Assembly (NCBI RefSeq): GCF_905475465.1
Contig: NC_062249.1
Span: 4,290,501 to 4,354,500, forward strand
Origin: Pieris napi
Lineage: Eukaryota; Arthropoda; Insecta; Lepidoptera; Pieridae
Length of the DNA stretch: 64,000 nt
Reading direction: 5' to 3'
Of this stretch, positions 26,901 to 33,892 are shown in pieces. The notes beneath the pieces were generated by a model, which ran no database searches, was not told the origin of the DNA, and saw only the letters and a program-made list of their open reading frames with translations. The first letter of the stretch is position 1; every line of letters starts with the position of its first letter. The translations under genes and the position numbers were made by a program.

Positions 26901-27839
26901 GTGGTGTTACAACCCTATATATGTGTTGTTTGCCATAGTCATTTTGTATGACTCGGCCTACACCCTCTGTCTTCTTTGCCGATGAGTAGGGATGTCTACC
27001 GATTCAAATTTAATGTGGAATAAGAGATACCTGTATCTTATATTTCATAATAAACTTTTACACCACAGATTGCATCAGTTTTTTTTGAGAATTTAAATTT
27101 TAAAAGAGGTGATTAGTCTGTGCCTGACACATTCATACATCTAGTGAGACACTGAAACATAATTTATTTTTGATTTTAAGACATTACGGTTTCTTCACGT
27201 TGCTTACTTTCACCATAAGAGCAAAGATTTGCGCACTTAGTAATAAAAATAAATTGGTGCAGTCGTGATTCGAACGCATTACCACAGGGTTGAGGGGCGG
27301 ACGAAACCAAGAATGGTATTACCCAGCGACATCCTCTAGGAAGTGGGTCGGGCAGCAGCCGCCTTCCAAGAATGCAGTGCACAAGACGAGCCTTTGCATC
27401 GGGACTGGTTCCCAAAATAACCAGCGCAGTAGGGCGGGAACATTGTTCAGTTATGTCTTCTACAGTTGATGATACATCCGGATCTGCACATATTGAAAAT
27501 GGCATGTACATTTTATTTATATGCATAATTCAGATCAAATCTAACAATATTACCCTAGAGATATTTCGAGTTAAAAGTTCACGAAATATTCAAGCGCAAG
27601 ATAAAATATTTATTTTACTTTCCTATGGTTCTTTTGTTTAGTCCTTAATTAAATAAGTATTTTATGTTTTACATAAAATCTCTTACTTACCAGATCAATA
27701 TAAAAGTATAGGATGAAATCTTACCACAATTCAACACGTCTCTCACATCTCGCAGGGCGCGGTTCGTGTCTCTGAGCAGAACGCGTAGAGTGCGCAGGCG
27801 ACCCGCGCTCCTTCGCCATCCGCTTCCTGCCATCACCAT
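5931..27839 (-). CDS. Dstyk: Dual serine/threonine and tyrosine protein kinase DSTYK (Dusty), 21 coding exons
   Basis: DSTYK is a RIP-like cytoplasmic/membrane-associated protein kinase linked in vertebrates to FGF-ERK signalling and cell death. Exons in transcript order: 27839-27725, 27483-27323, 26367-26251, 25358-24963, 24623-24436, 24114-24017, 23484-23273, 22437-22321, 21603-21489, 20749-20451, 20221-20074, 19664-19577, 15368-15201, 14053-13924, 12247-12129, 11594-11503, 10832-10700, 9063-8885, 8297-8072, 7291-7206, 6157-5931. All junctions have AG acceptors and GT donors, and all phases agree; the sum is 3414 bases, or 1137 residues. The C-terminal kinase has GRGQYGVVY (855-863), Lys878, HRDIKLKN (970-977), DLG (990-992) and APE (1012-1014). 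DLG instead of DFG is the DSTYK signature. An upstream in-frame TAG in exon 1 fixes the start at 27839, or at the second Met at 27833. Vertebrate DSTYK has about 930 residues; part of the excess is an acidic insertion (exons 10-11). Confidence 0.93.
6385..6480 (-). repeat. LINE 3'-tail fragment
   Basis: Reads on the minus strand like the repeated tail also found at 8394-8520, 26613-26790, 50745-51230 and 55796-55950: an AGTGGCGGAGAG-like start, then CCAGTTCTTCT, the GGGCGTAGA reverse complement, and AACTGGCAGTAAATGTAAA. Confidence 0.55.
6874..7141. mobile_element. MITE with AGGGAGCGTTCAAGTATTAC terminal inverted repeats
   Basis: The 26 bp ends AGGGAGCGTTCAAGTATTAC(GTAACG) and their reverse complement bound 268 bp of non-coding DNA inside a DSTYK intron. 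No matching target duplication longer than 1-2 bp is visible. Confidence 0.7.
7372..7853. mobile_element. Degenerate TIR element filling most of DSTYK intron 19
   Basis: Ends are GAAGTGAAACTTCTTT (7373) and AAAGTTTCACTTC (about 7841-7853), a variant of the GAAGTTATACTTC family. The host intron (7292-8071) is 780 bp, so the element makes up most of it. Confidence 0.5.
8394..8520 (+). repeat. LINE 3'-tail fragment in DSTYK intron 18
   Basis: Plus-strand copy of the AAAAAGAGTGGCGGAGAG...AACTGGTAGTAAA tail family, ending in an AT-rich run. Confidence 0.55.
9150..9825. mobile_element. PIF/Harbinger-derived non-autonomous element with TAA target duplication
   Basis: The ends are TGGCTGATTTACACAGGGT and its near reverse complement. 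TAA flanks both sides (9147-9149 and 9826-9828), fitting the 3 bp TWA duplication of PIF/Harbinger transposases. Subterminal GTCAGT/ACTGAC motifs repeat many times. Inside, a plus-strand frame 9366-9536 (56 residues, with a RVRKWIDDRNEIGGSALL segment) resembles the N-terminal region of Harbinger transposases. On the opposite strand a frame starting at 9543 resembles the beginning of a MADF domain, the other protein of such elements. Both are truncated. The element sits in DSTYK intron 17. Confidence 0.65.
9886..10045 (+). mobile_element. tRNA-derived SINE (lepidopteran GTGTTGGCCTAGTGG family), 5' part
   Basis: Has the tRNA-like head with an A box (TGGCCTAGTGG) and a perfect B box (GGTTCGATCCC), then TATGTGCGCATTTAACATT and GAAGGAAAATATCGTGAGGA. 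It is truncated before the usual 3' portion. Other copies in the window are at 24145, 27060 (minus), 45672 and 63408 (minus). Confidence 0.75.
10862..11240 (-). repeat. Probable retroelement tail fragments
   Basis: AATAATAATAAAAACTTTATT followed by a block with GGGAGGCCCTGTGTAGTG looks like the antisense end of a LINE. A second block around 11140-11240 may be another fragment. No coding capacity remains. The assignment is by general appearance only. Confidence 0.3.
11595..12128 (-). other. DSTYK intron 15, nothing recognised
   Basis: AT-rich intron between exons 15 and 16 with no repeat or nested gene that I can recognise. Confidence 0.4.
12248..13923 (-). other. DSTYK intron 14 with degraded TIR-element pieces
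   Basis: Contains a GGTGTACACACGTAAGAAGT end-like piece near 12536-12557 and a GACGCGTAACG...AAGAAGTTTCACTTC end near 13545-13612, both resembling the GAAGTTATACTTC family. The rest is unannotated. Confidence 0.35.
14146..14536 (+). repeat. Degenerate RTE-like retroposon fragment
   Basis: Begins with CTAGCCGTTTCGCGCCCGCT and ends with GTTTAGGCGTGATTGAGCCT and a TATATATATAGAT run. This is a head and tail arrangement widely seen in lepidopteran RTE-related repeats. Non-coding. It lies in DSTYK intron 13. Confidence 0.4.
15369..16143 (-). other. DSTYK intron 12, part before the LINE insertion
   Basis: AT-rich sequence without a recognised repeat or exon. Confidence 0.35.
16144..19530 (-). mobile_element. 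Non-LTR retrotransposon (LINE) with poly(A) tail, inserted in DSTYK intron 12
   Basis: Minus-strand element. The 5' region begins near 19530 (CTAGTGGGAGTGCCATGC as read on that strand), the ORF runs from 19349 to 16167, and a 25-base poly(A) appears as T at 16144-16168. The first A of the tail helps form the stop codon, so there is practically no 3' UTR. No ORF1 is visible between 19350 and 19530, so the element either lacks it or is 5' truncated. I find no target-site duplication. 3' fragments of the same family occur at 21846, 25878, 31366 and 34944, always with the T-run on the left. Confidence 0.85.
16167..19349 (-). CDS. LINE endonuclease/reverse transcriptase, intact 1060 residues
   Basis: An intact polyprotein that nicks target DNA and primes reverse transcription there. 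After a Gly/Ser/Pro-rich lead of about 75 residues comes an apurinic-type endonuclease domain: FTNVRGLNSN, the catalytic-acid motif FLTETQ, ILGDFNAHHADW and SSDHWVV. The reverse transcriptase follows, with GPDGIPP, SLDIAKAFDRVWH, GVPQGCVLSPTLF and the active-site YADDS. The C-terminal part has HMEYCSHLWAGAP and RIQRRAVRI, as in jockey/CR1-like LINEs. No stops or frameshifts are seen, so the copy may be young. Its strand is the same as DSTYK transcription. The exact clade cannot be named without a tree; jockey, CR1 or Daphne-like are the candidates. Confidence 0.88.
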   Translation of the reverse strand: MKAQKKENLPQGGTTRARGGESPSGRPTPGHSAPGGGRTGCPSYSGGGNSALKNKNSYRSRGKRSNSTKAPPSTLAVDFTNVRGLNSNINAVHYHLETAKPALLFLTETQISPPADTSYLSYPGYKLEHSFVPRAGVCVYVREDICSRRLGTLEGRDLSNLWLRVDCDDHPRFYACLYRSHSGNTETDRLIEHIQMATDSLLERVPTAEIVILGDFNAHHADWLGSETTDHAGRSFHDFALAYDLTQMVPAITRIPDVDGHKPSLLDLLLTSHPENYQVSVDPPLGSSDHWVVRSTVPSTRPSRPRFMGCRRIWHYKSADWDGMRSFFASYPWGPMCFSPEAPDSVAASVAEVVLQGMELFIPFSAVPIGGKSQPWFKRSCKAASRRKRECFKAWAEAAKSRDANTSELKTAYNSASRSFKREITKAKSEHIAGFGERLAQLPSGTRAFWSLAKAVQGNFCQPTIPPLHREDDSLAHTAKEKADLLGCLFASNSTLDDRGRSPPTISRCDSSMPEITFQQRAVRKALSSLDIHKSSGPDGIPPIVLRTCAPELAPVLTRLFRYLYSLGTVPKCWKTASIHPIPKKGDRSDPSNYRPIAITSLFSKIMETIINSQLLRYLEGHQLISDSQYGFRRGRSAGDLLVYLTHRWAEAIESKGEALAVSLDIAKAFDRVWHRALLSKLPAYGLPEKLCDWISSFLADRSIKVVIDGACSDLKPVNAGVPQGCVLSPTLFLLHINDMLQLSNIHCYADDSTGDTLYTGRAGISRAVVDEYRNKLVSEVETLLHGVSDWGRQNLVQFNPKKTQVCAFSAKKIPFVATPLFENTLLKATASIGILGVDISNDVQFRGHLEGKAKLASKKLGVLSKARQYFTPGHRMQLYKAQIRPHMEYCSHLWAGAPQYQLLPLDRIQRRAVRIVDDQSLSDRLDPLALRRDVGSLCIFYRIYHGECSEELFGLIPAAEFHHRTSRQNTKFHPYHLDVRRSTTERFSRQFLPRTTTMWNQLPTEVFPNQFDLGSFKKRAYQFLKGRQRTREPSGIESVHGRRYHFTSGEPPARLPPVL
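19665..20073 (-). other. DSTYK intron 11, nothing recognised
   Basis: No repeat family or nested gene is recognised in this short AT-rich intron. Confidence 0.35.
20074..20749 (-). other. Dstyk: DSTYK exons 10 and 11: acidic and Ser/Thr-rich insertion
   Basis: Exon 10 (20749-20451, 99 codons) and exon 11 (20221-20074, 49 codons) encode residues 506-656. Exon 10 is rich in Asp, Glu, Asn and Ser, for example SDGEEALSYDSFNIDDYD. Exon 11 is rich in Ser, Thr and Leu, and only its last 10 residues (DVQRTVLSKL, continuing into exon 12) align with the conserved helical region of DSTYK. The phases (1 in and 0 out for exon 10; 0 in and 1 out for exon 11) fit the neighbours exactly. The long open frame 20816-20388 that covers exon 10 is therefore mainly this exon read through into flanking introns. 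Confidence 0.8.
20750..21488 (-). other. DSTYK intron 9, nothing recognised
   Basis: AT-rich; no repeat with recognisable ends and no coding exon seen. Confidence 0.35.
21846..21965 (-). repeat. LINE 3' fragment, same family as 16144-19530
   Basis: T-run, then ATAGAAGAGGGGCCAAACGG and the GCCGCCCATGGACACTCTGA block match the 3' end of the full LINE, in the same orientation. Frame is lost. Confidence 0.7.
22004..22200. mobile_element. Foldback element with a 14 bp target duplication, copy 1
   Basis: TAGAATCATATAAT occurs at 21990-22003 and at 22201-22214. The insert begins AGTATTGTCTTTTATTGACA and contains inverted arms (TTTAACCGGATTAAAGTTAA near 22049 and its reverse complement near 22170). 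A conserved stretch GTAAAGCACGCGAAACGTCG lies at 22105. A second copy with a different duplication lies at 46772-47107. Confidence 0.65.
22438..23272 (-). other. DSTYK intron 7
   Basis: Mostly AT-rich, with a short G-rich patch (GGTGGGGTGCGGTGGGAGGG near 22975-22994). No gene or repeat family is recognised. Confidence 0.35.
23485..24016 (-). other. DSTYK intron 6, nothing recognised
   Basis: AT-rich intron; no exon or clear repeat seen. Confidence 0.35.
24145..24356 (+). mobile_element. tRNA-derived SINE inside the 321 bp DSTYK intron 5
   Basis: CTCATCCCTGAGGTCGTAGG, the B box GGTTCGATCC, ATGTGCGCATTTAACATTCG and the CAAATGATTATGAAACAGAT tail mark the lepidopteran tRNA-derived SINE, missing its first 30 or so bases. 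It is antisense to DSTYK and lies about 30 bases from the acceptor of exon 6, occupying about two thirds of the intron. Confidence 0.75.
25465..25880. mobile_element. Non-autonomous DNA element, copy 1 (inverted relative to 42525)
   Basis: A block from TTTTTGACGTGACAACGTCT (about 25477) to ACTTTACAGACAACCGATTT (25879) recurs inverted at 42525-42865. Shared landmarks are GCCGGCTGCACGCACGAAAA, CGCATGCGGCG and TTATGACGTTGTCACGTTC. Both ends carry GACGTGACAACGTC-like sequence, consistent with terminal inverted repeats. It lies in DSTYK intron 3. Confidence 0.6.
25878..25960 (-). repeat. Short LINE 3'-end remnant
   Basis: A T-run followed by AATAGGATCGGGGGGCAAAC matches the extreme 3' end of the 16144-19530 LINE family; only the first 30 or so bases are clear. 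Confidence 0.45.
26613..26790 (+). repeat. LINE 3'-tail fragment
   Basis: GGCGATTAAAAAGAGTGGCG through AGAACTGGCAGTAAATG to TGAATTTGAATTTG, the best preserved short copy of this tail family in the window. Confidence 0.6.
26955..27055 (+). repeat. LINE 3'-UTR fragment (GATGAGTAGGGATG family)
   Basis: TCTTCTTTGCCGATGAGTAG, TTCAAATTTAATG(TGG)AATAAG and TTCATAATAAAC match the 3' UTR of the LINE fragment at 39960-40545. Confidence 0.6.
27060..27312 (-). mobile_element. Antisense-oriented tRNA-derived SINE next to the DSTYK exon 2 donor
   Basis: On the minus strand the head-derived sequence (TTGGTTTCGTCCGCCCCTCA, then CCTGTGGTAATGCGTTCGAA and TGCACC) is followed by GTGAAGAAACCG and the GTGTCAGGCACAGACTAATC tail. 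Its first recognisable bases are only about 10-15 nucleotides downstream of the exon 2 5' splice site (27322/27323), so it nearly abuts the donor, in the sense orientation. Confidence 0.65.
27323..27483 (-). other. Dstyk: DSTYK exon 2, degenerate P-loop-like segment
   Basis: Encodes residues 39-92. LVILGTSPDAKARLVHCILG (59-78) followed by RRLLPDPLPRG has the spacing of a dynamin-superfamily G1 region (hydrophobic strand, G-x4-GKS, helix, then LLG-x-x-LLP), but the GKS triad is replaced by AKA. Exon 3 continues with LRIQYGSSTQVHLTL, where a switch-I/beta strand would follow. Inferred to be a GTPase-like fold that no longer binds nucleotide in the usual way. Confidence 0.5.
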
Positions 27840-27872
27840 CCATGTGACCACTACCCACGACTACACAACACC
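27725..27872 (-). other. Dstyk: DSTYK first coding exon and its 5' splice acceptor
   Basis: The acceptor TTTTCAG ends at 27873. In the frame that joins exon 2 a TAG lies upstream of the ATG, so translation should begin at ATG 27839-27837 or the second ATG at 27833. The exon encodes a basic lead and the helix GRLRTLRVLLRDTNRALRDV. Because an acceptor precedes the start, at least one non-coding exon lies upstream; the candidate is at 33694. Confidence 0.75.
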
Positions 27873-28024
27873 CTGAAAATTAAAATCCTTATGTATCCTA
27901 TATTTAGATTAAAACTACGAAATGTCCAGATACCTTAAGGATTTCGATTCGTAAAATTTTTCAGAAATTCAATAGTAATAAAAGTCGCAGAAGTCATAAC
28001 TAGTATCCGATACTTCGATTTTAT

Positions 28025-28185
28025 GGCCGATTTAAATTATCTTAGTGTTTAGGAGAGTGCTTTAGTACAACTTGAAAGGCAAGTCCTTTAGCGTAGCGTT
28101 TACTCAAGCAAGTAGCGTTTACATGTTTCAACTAAAGTACTATCCTAAAGCACTCTCCTAAACACTAAGATAATGTAAATCGGCC
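28025..28185. mobile_element. Short foldback MITE, 161 bp
   Basis: The ends GGCCGATTTAAATTATCTTA and their reverse complement (with one change) extend into long arms sharing GTGTTTAGGAGAGTGCTTTA. Non-coding. It lies in the probable first intron of DSTYK. Confidence 0.75.
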
Positions 28186-29260
28186 TTTAAAGGAAACTCA
28201 ACCGAAACAAAGCTTCGGACTAATCGCGTCATTACTACAAGGACAAAATAAACCAGGGAATTTCCCTATTATTCAAGTCCAAGCTGTTTTTATGGAAAGC
28301 TTATATGTGTAAACTACCTAACAAAGACAAAAAGGTATAAGGCCAATTTTCTTACTAAAATAATAATAAAAATGACGACTAGCGTCATAAGAGGTTTATC
28401 GTTTTAATTATTATTTTAGCGCTCAGTAGAAAACCAAAATGTAAGGTAAGAAAAATAAATAAATGTAAAAAATAATTAAATTTAACTATCAACTTCTAAT
28501 ATAAAATAAGGTTTGTATGCACACCATCCTCTAATAAATGCAAATATATACCGTGCGATAAGAAAACAGGAAACTATTATAATAAATAAAACCGATATTC
28601 TTAATTAATGGCCAAAAGGAAATATACATCACACTCAAGTTAGATTCATAATCTTCTAAGATATTTATATAGCTTTGAACTTTGGTGATGATTGGAAAGA
28701 GATAAAAAAGAAAATAATTCTCTTATTTCATAGGTGTAATAGACATGATATATCGTAATCGTAATAAAACTAGCAGGCATAAAAAATATTTATATTTAAA
28801 AACATCTTGTTCGATAAGGCGGGGAAAAAGTAGTGTGTTACTTATACAATTATAATTTGTATCCGATTAGTTATTGTCGATGTCGACATATGTATATTTA
28901 ATATGGGTACGTATTTTCAATTTAGCTTGCGAGTGCATTTTACTACGAGTTTTAATGACGCATCTATACGCTAAATTGTGAAATCAACACCGAGGCCATT
29001 AGTATCTACTTTAGAAATAAAATTGTACATAGAATCTTATAAAAAATAACAATAATTATGAAATAGCTATATGTAGTATATGTTGCCAGGTGGCAAAATC
29101 ATAAAAAAATATGAAGCTGGAATGTGGGTTCTTCAGCCTTTAATTTTCTTGTTGCACCCAAGTTTTAAATGCAGTATCAAAAATTAGATGGAAATGCTCA
29201 GGATTTTAGGCATAATGGAACCTAATAAAACAGGTATTCTAGGTTGAATGATTACATATA
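28186..29260. other. Unannotated intronic DNA
   Basis: AT-rich, no gene or recognisable repeat seen between the MITE and the mariner element. Confidence 0.35.
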
Positions 29261-30540
29261 TTAGGTTGGGGAAAAAGTCTTTTCGCATTATAGTATGTAT
29301 GAACTTGTAACAAAATCTCTTTGGCTATACTATATGTATCTGGCTTGTTTTGTTATCAAGGAAAGTTGAGATTTTAAAGAAGATAATTCCAAAATCAAAT
29401 TAGGATAATGTCTGTTTTTTATTTATTTTTCGTACCGTCAAGATGAGTGAAGCGAATGAAGAAATTCTATACTTTTTAAAATTTTACAACAAAAAAGGTC
29501 AAAATGCAACACAAGCCGCGAAAAAAATTTGCGACGTTAATTTGGCCCTATCGCAGTGTCTGTGACAGTAGCACAAATTTGGTTTAAGCGTTTTCAATCC
29601 GGAAATTTTGATGTCAAAGATCCAAGTCCCTCTGGTCGCCCTATGACGGATAAAATGGATGCCATTTTTGAAAAAGTGGAGCAAGATCGGCATATCAGTA
29701 GTTACGACGTAGCTGAAGAAAGGGGAGTTGACCACAAAACAGTTGTGGCGCATTTGAAAAACATTGGGTACACAAAAAAGATCAATATTTGGGTACCTCA
29801 CGAGCTCACTGTAAGACACCTAATGAACCGTGTACTCATTTTTGGTTCTTTATTACGACTTAATGGAACCGAACCATTTTAGAAGAAGCTGATAACTGAT
29901 GACGAAAAGTCGATCACGTACGACAAGAACGTGCGAAAAAGGTCGTGGTCAAAGGCCGGTCAGGCTTCACAGACTGTGTCGAAACCCGGGATAACTCGCA
30001 ACAAGGTGATGGTGTGTGTGGTGGGATTGGAATTATTCATTATGAGCTGTTACCACCAGGCAGGACCATCGATTCTGAACTCTACTGCGAACAACTGATG
30101 AGATTAAAGCAAGAAGTTGAGAGAAAGCGGCCGGAATTAATCACCAGAAGGGGTGTGGTTTTTCATCATGATAACGCTAGACCTTACACATCTTTAGCCA
30201 CTCAGCAAAAAATAAGAGAGCTTGGCTGGGTGGTGATAATGTATCCGACGTATAGTCCTGACCTTACACCTTCAGATTTCCACCTGTTTCAGTCTCTTCA
30301 GAATTCTTTAGGCAGTGTCAGGTTAATATCACAAGAGGTCTGCCAAAACCAATTGTCGCGGTATTTTGATCAGAAGCCCCAAAGTTTCTATAGCAATGAG
30401 ATCATGTCCCTACCTAAATGATGGCAAAAAGTTATCGAACAAAATGGTACCTACATACTTTAGTTAAATGTAAATAAACTATATTAAAAAATGTTTTGAA
30501 TTTTCTTAAAAAATGCGAAAAAACTTTTTCCCCAACCTAT
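29261..30540 (+). mobile_element. mariner transposon, 1280 bp, inactive
   Basis: Terminal inverted repeats of about 28 bp (TAGGTTGGGGAAAAAGT, then TTTTCGCATT) at both ends, flanked by TA duplications at 29259-29260 and 30541-30542. The length is typical of mariner. The transposase inside is broken. It lies in the probable DSTYK intron 1 on the opposite strand. Confidence 0.92.
29443..30421 (+). pseudogene. mariner transposase pseudogene
   Basis: Mariner transposases cut and paste DNA using a DD34D triad. The frame starts at ATG 29443 (MSEANEEILYFLKFY), hits TGA at 29567 after a frameshift near 29530, continues in another frame (29556-29882, with VAQIWFKRFQSGNFDVKDPS) to a TAG, then shifts again into 29945-30421. 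The last part keeps HHDNARPY and YSPDLTPSD, with exactly 34 residues between the two aspartates, and a TDDEK motif marks the first. The catalytic residues survive but the frame does not. Confidence 0.9.
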
Positions 30541-31365
30541 TAGTTAAACAGTTTTGTACTAAACTGTGAAACCAGTAATGCTTATAGTAAGTGGCTTATA
30601 ATTTACACAATGAGGTTACTTATTCCACGGTGAGGTCATCACAGATAATTTTAGATGTTTTATAATCAACTATTCATGCTATGTGTATTAACTATTGGTG
30701 CTTATAATAATATTTAAATTACATAATATGACAAGACAATTTGTTGCATTAAAATGACAAAATCTTTATATGGCTACAAACTTCTTTAGTAAGGAAATTA
30801 AAAATACACTCAATACTTGTGTGATATACAAATTATCAGTGTATCAATCACATCCATCCATATAAGCAGTAAAGTTAGTTTATAGGGCCACTGTCCTACC
30901 GGCTGGGGTTATCTATAACAACCTTGGTGGTGGGTCAACCAAGCTGCCTTGATCTCTGTTATACTGGTACTCGTTTTGTTACCAACAAAAGGCTTAAAGG
31001 CTAAATTACAGTAGAGCCCATTATTGGTCAAATTATGTTCTAAATAAACACATAAAAATCTATTGTAAATTTATTTTTCTACAACTACAGTACCCTTTAC
31101 AGTACTTATTAACTAAACAACTTTAATAAGTTAAACAAATGAATTGTTGTTGAGCACAGGTTGAATCTTAAGTACAGGGATCGGGCTAACGGTCATGGAT
31201 AATGGCCACCCTGAGAATAGCAAAATTTCTTGCTGCATTTCCTCTATTCAAAATTCAGTTCCTACACATTTAACATCACATAAAAGTATCATTCAAAGTC
31301 TGTCAATATTGTTAATTTCAGATAATGATGAAAAGACTAATACTTAGAATATATTCTTTCTTTTA
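30541..31365. other. Unannotated intronic DNA
   Basis: No gene, RNA or repeat recognised. Confidence 0.35.
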
Positions 31366-31500
31366 ATAGAACGGGACAAATGGTCTGGTGAGAACACTGT
31401 CAGAAGACTGGAAAATGTGTTACCAGTCTTTTAAGAATTGGTACCCTCCTATCAAGGAGACCCCATGAGGTGCATAACAAAACATGCCTTAAAAACGCTC
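31366..31500 (-). repeat. LINE 3' fragment, same family as 16144-19530
   Basis: TTTTAATAGAACGGGACAAA, then TTTTAAGAATTGGTACCCTC and TGCCTTAAAAACGCTCAGTT correspond to the 3' end of the full LINE, with deletions. Confidence 0.6.
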
Positions 31501-31657
31501 AGTTACTCAATAATAATGGCAATATTATTCAACAGTTTATTTAATACTCCTTCGGAGATACACTAACAATGACATACTTCAACTCTTTTATATTTTGCTA
31601 ATAATTATGCCTACAAATATCACTAAAAAAACCAGATAGACCACTAGAAAAGTATTA

Positions 31658-31897
31658 GGGCCTGTTTCACAATGTACGGATAAGTTCTACATAAGTTCCA
31701 AATTAGCTATTTATTACTTATTGGTAGGATAAACACTATTGTTGCGTTTCACGACTGTCAGATAGCGCTATTTGTCACATAAAGTCCATGATAAGCTATG
31801 AGTCCGATGAAGTGACAGATAGCTAAATTTATCTTCCAAATAATTTATGTGTTGCATAGCTATTTGTTACTTTATCCATACATTGTGAAACAGACCC
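31658..31897. mobile_element. MITE with GGGCCTGTTTCAC ends and a TTA duplication
   Basis: The ends GGGCCTGTTTCACAATGTAC and the reverse complement of TACATTGTGAAACAGACCC are flanked by TTA at 31655-31657 and 31898-31900. A 3 bp TWA duplication suggests PIF/Harbinger mobilisation. 240 bp, non-coding. Confidence 0.75.
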
Positions 31898-31900
31898 TTA

Positions 31901-33693
31901 GTGTTTTAAGTCATCCCTCCTAAAAATGAACTATGTGTATAAGTAATAAGATGTACATTATATGTTAAAAGAAATATTAAAAAGGTTAATTTATGTCAAT
32001 CTACATGGTGGGAGGTAGGAATTTATTAGGCATATAATGATCATAAATGAAAAAAACATTTCATCTCCATAATCAACATCATAAGTAAATAATATAAGTC
32101 CCATAAGCCCGTAACATAAGGACATGGCCCAAAATAGGTGTTATATGTGTCTATTTCTGTTTTCAAAAGTGCTAATAAGATATTTAAATTTGTTTTAATC
32201 GAAATTTAGCTCACAAAAATGTCGCAATTCATAAACCACATGTATAATCTACCAGGCTTTAATAAGATTTATATAACAAAAAAAATTCTATAACTAGCAT
32301 TATTTATAGCACATGGGTTTAGAAAATATATAATTATAGCATTAAGTAGGTATTCGTAACATATAAATGTATGTTCCCTTCTACAACTGCACGTAACATT
32401 ATTATTAGTTTTAAATAAAAATGTAAGTAGGTAGGCACAATTCACAACGTCAAACTTACGAAACTGTTCCGCAACAATAATTTCTGTCTTTTTGTGAGTG
32501 AAACTCAGTAAGTAATACTTACGCCGATAAAAAACAAGTTAATACTCATAATAACTGTGCAACGTAAATAAACAACAACTTACCCACAAACGCAATAAAT
32601 TGATAGTAATTGGCACAAATTGCTATAAATTCACTTTACATATTAAACACTCAGTAGATACAAATGAACTGCATGGTGAAACTACGTAAATAATCTCAAA
32701 AACCTATTAGATAATTATAAAGTAATTTTATTTTTTCCTATCCGAATTAACAAAATACACAGTCTATTAAGAAATAGTAAAAACATTTGTACTTTTTGTT
32801 ATGATTTCAGTAAGTTTTGACTTATGACGTGTATTGTGATTTATCATAGTTGACATTTCAGGCTTAAAAGACGTCAAGCATCTGACAGTGACATCACATC
32901 GATAGTCAGCGGTACTTGTTGCGAACAAGTACTTAAAACAAAGGGGTAAAATTAACTAAAAAAATATATAATTACATATATATATATAACAAATTTTGTA
33001 AGAAGTTATATTATTTATGTAAAACAACAAATTTAATTAATATCTATAGCACGACTGCACACGATAGCATAGACAATAAGGCCGCAACTTCGTATCTAGT
33101 TTGCGCGCAATGATTCAAAAACTAGTATATCCTTAGTTCTAAAGAAAAAGCACCTAGGGTAATCCGTAATAATGAATATCCTAAACTAAATTATATATGG
33201 ATTCATTGAAGTAGATAAAATTACTACTTCTTACGATAAGTCGTTTAGAACCTAATTTCGATTAAAAAAAAATAACTAGAGCAATATTTACGTTGTCTTT
33301 ACATGACACACGGTATTAAATCTTCAAATTAGAAGTCATTTCGGCGCATGCGGTCTTTTGTACGGCATATAATTAAAGCTTAATCATAAAATTCAAAAGA
33401 TATATTATTATGATAATAATTTATGTCTATACTAAAATATTATAGCTATTCTAATAATTGTTCTATTACTGTCCCTATCATTGGAACAATAACGATAACA
33501 CTTAATTGACTATAGACTACCGCCATCTGTACACAAAAAATAAACAAGAGTGCACCTCGATAACAACCAATCGCGCTAAAACATTGTACATCTGACCCAG
33601 TTCTCTCGTACAGTAAAAATAGCAGGCGACAATAGCTCAAACACTATTTTTAGGCGCGTATCGCTAAAATCTTAAGCAAGAACCTTATCTTAC
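31901..33693. other. Upstream part of probable DSTYK intron 1
   Basis: AT-rich, without a recognised repeat. A second donor-like site (GTGGGTAAGTTG on the minus strand, about 32580) could mark an alternative first exon. Confidence 0.3.
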
Positions 33694-33760
33694 CTTGTAC
33701 CAACATCTTGTTGAAGTCAGTTGATGCGTACCGCACGGCGCAACTCACAACCTATACGTA
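33694..33760 (-). other. Dstyk: Candidate non-coding first exon of DSTYK
   Basis: On the minus strand GATGTTGGTACAAG is followed by GTAAGATAAGG, a near-consensus 5' splice site with its junction at 33694/33693. The acceptor before coding exon 1 (27873) needs such a partner. The right boundary (transcription start) is not visible and is given only as a rough limit. The exon would contain an upstream ATG at 33706. Confidence 0.4.
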
Positions 33761-33892
33761 CGGTATAGCCTTAAAAATCGATATTCCGCGCTTTAGGCCA
33801 GTACTCGTTCACCCTTCAATAGTGCCGTTTTAGTTATCGCTAGAAAATTGTAGTTTAGTAAACAAGGGAACATGTTTTAAATTAAAATTAAA
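33707..33892. promoter_or_regulatory. Probable bidirectional promoter of DSTYK and boule
   Basis: The candidate DSTYK first exon (minus) and the boule start codon (plus) are less than 200 bp apart, so both promoters must lie in or beside this stretch. No TATA box is obvious. A two-codon upstream frame (ATG TTT TAA, 33872-33880) ends 12 bases before the boule ATG. Confidence 0.4.

Noticed and set aside
27176..27322. Continuation of DSTYK exon 2 past TGG into the SINE
   Set aside because: A donor GTAATA at the end of TGG joins in phase to exon 3, whose residues continue the conserved order.
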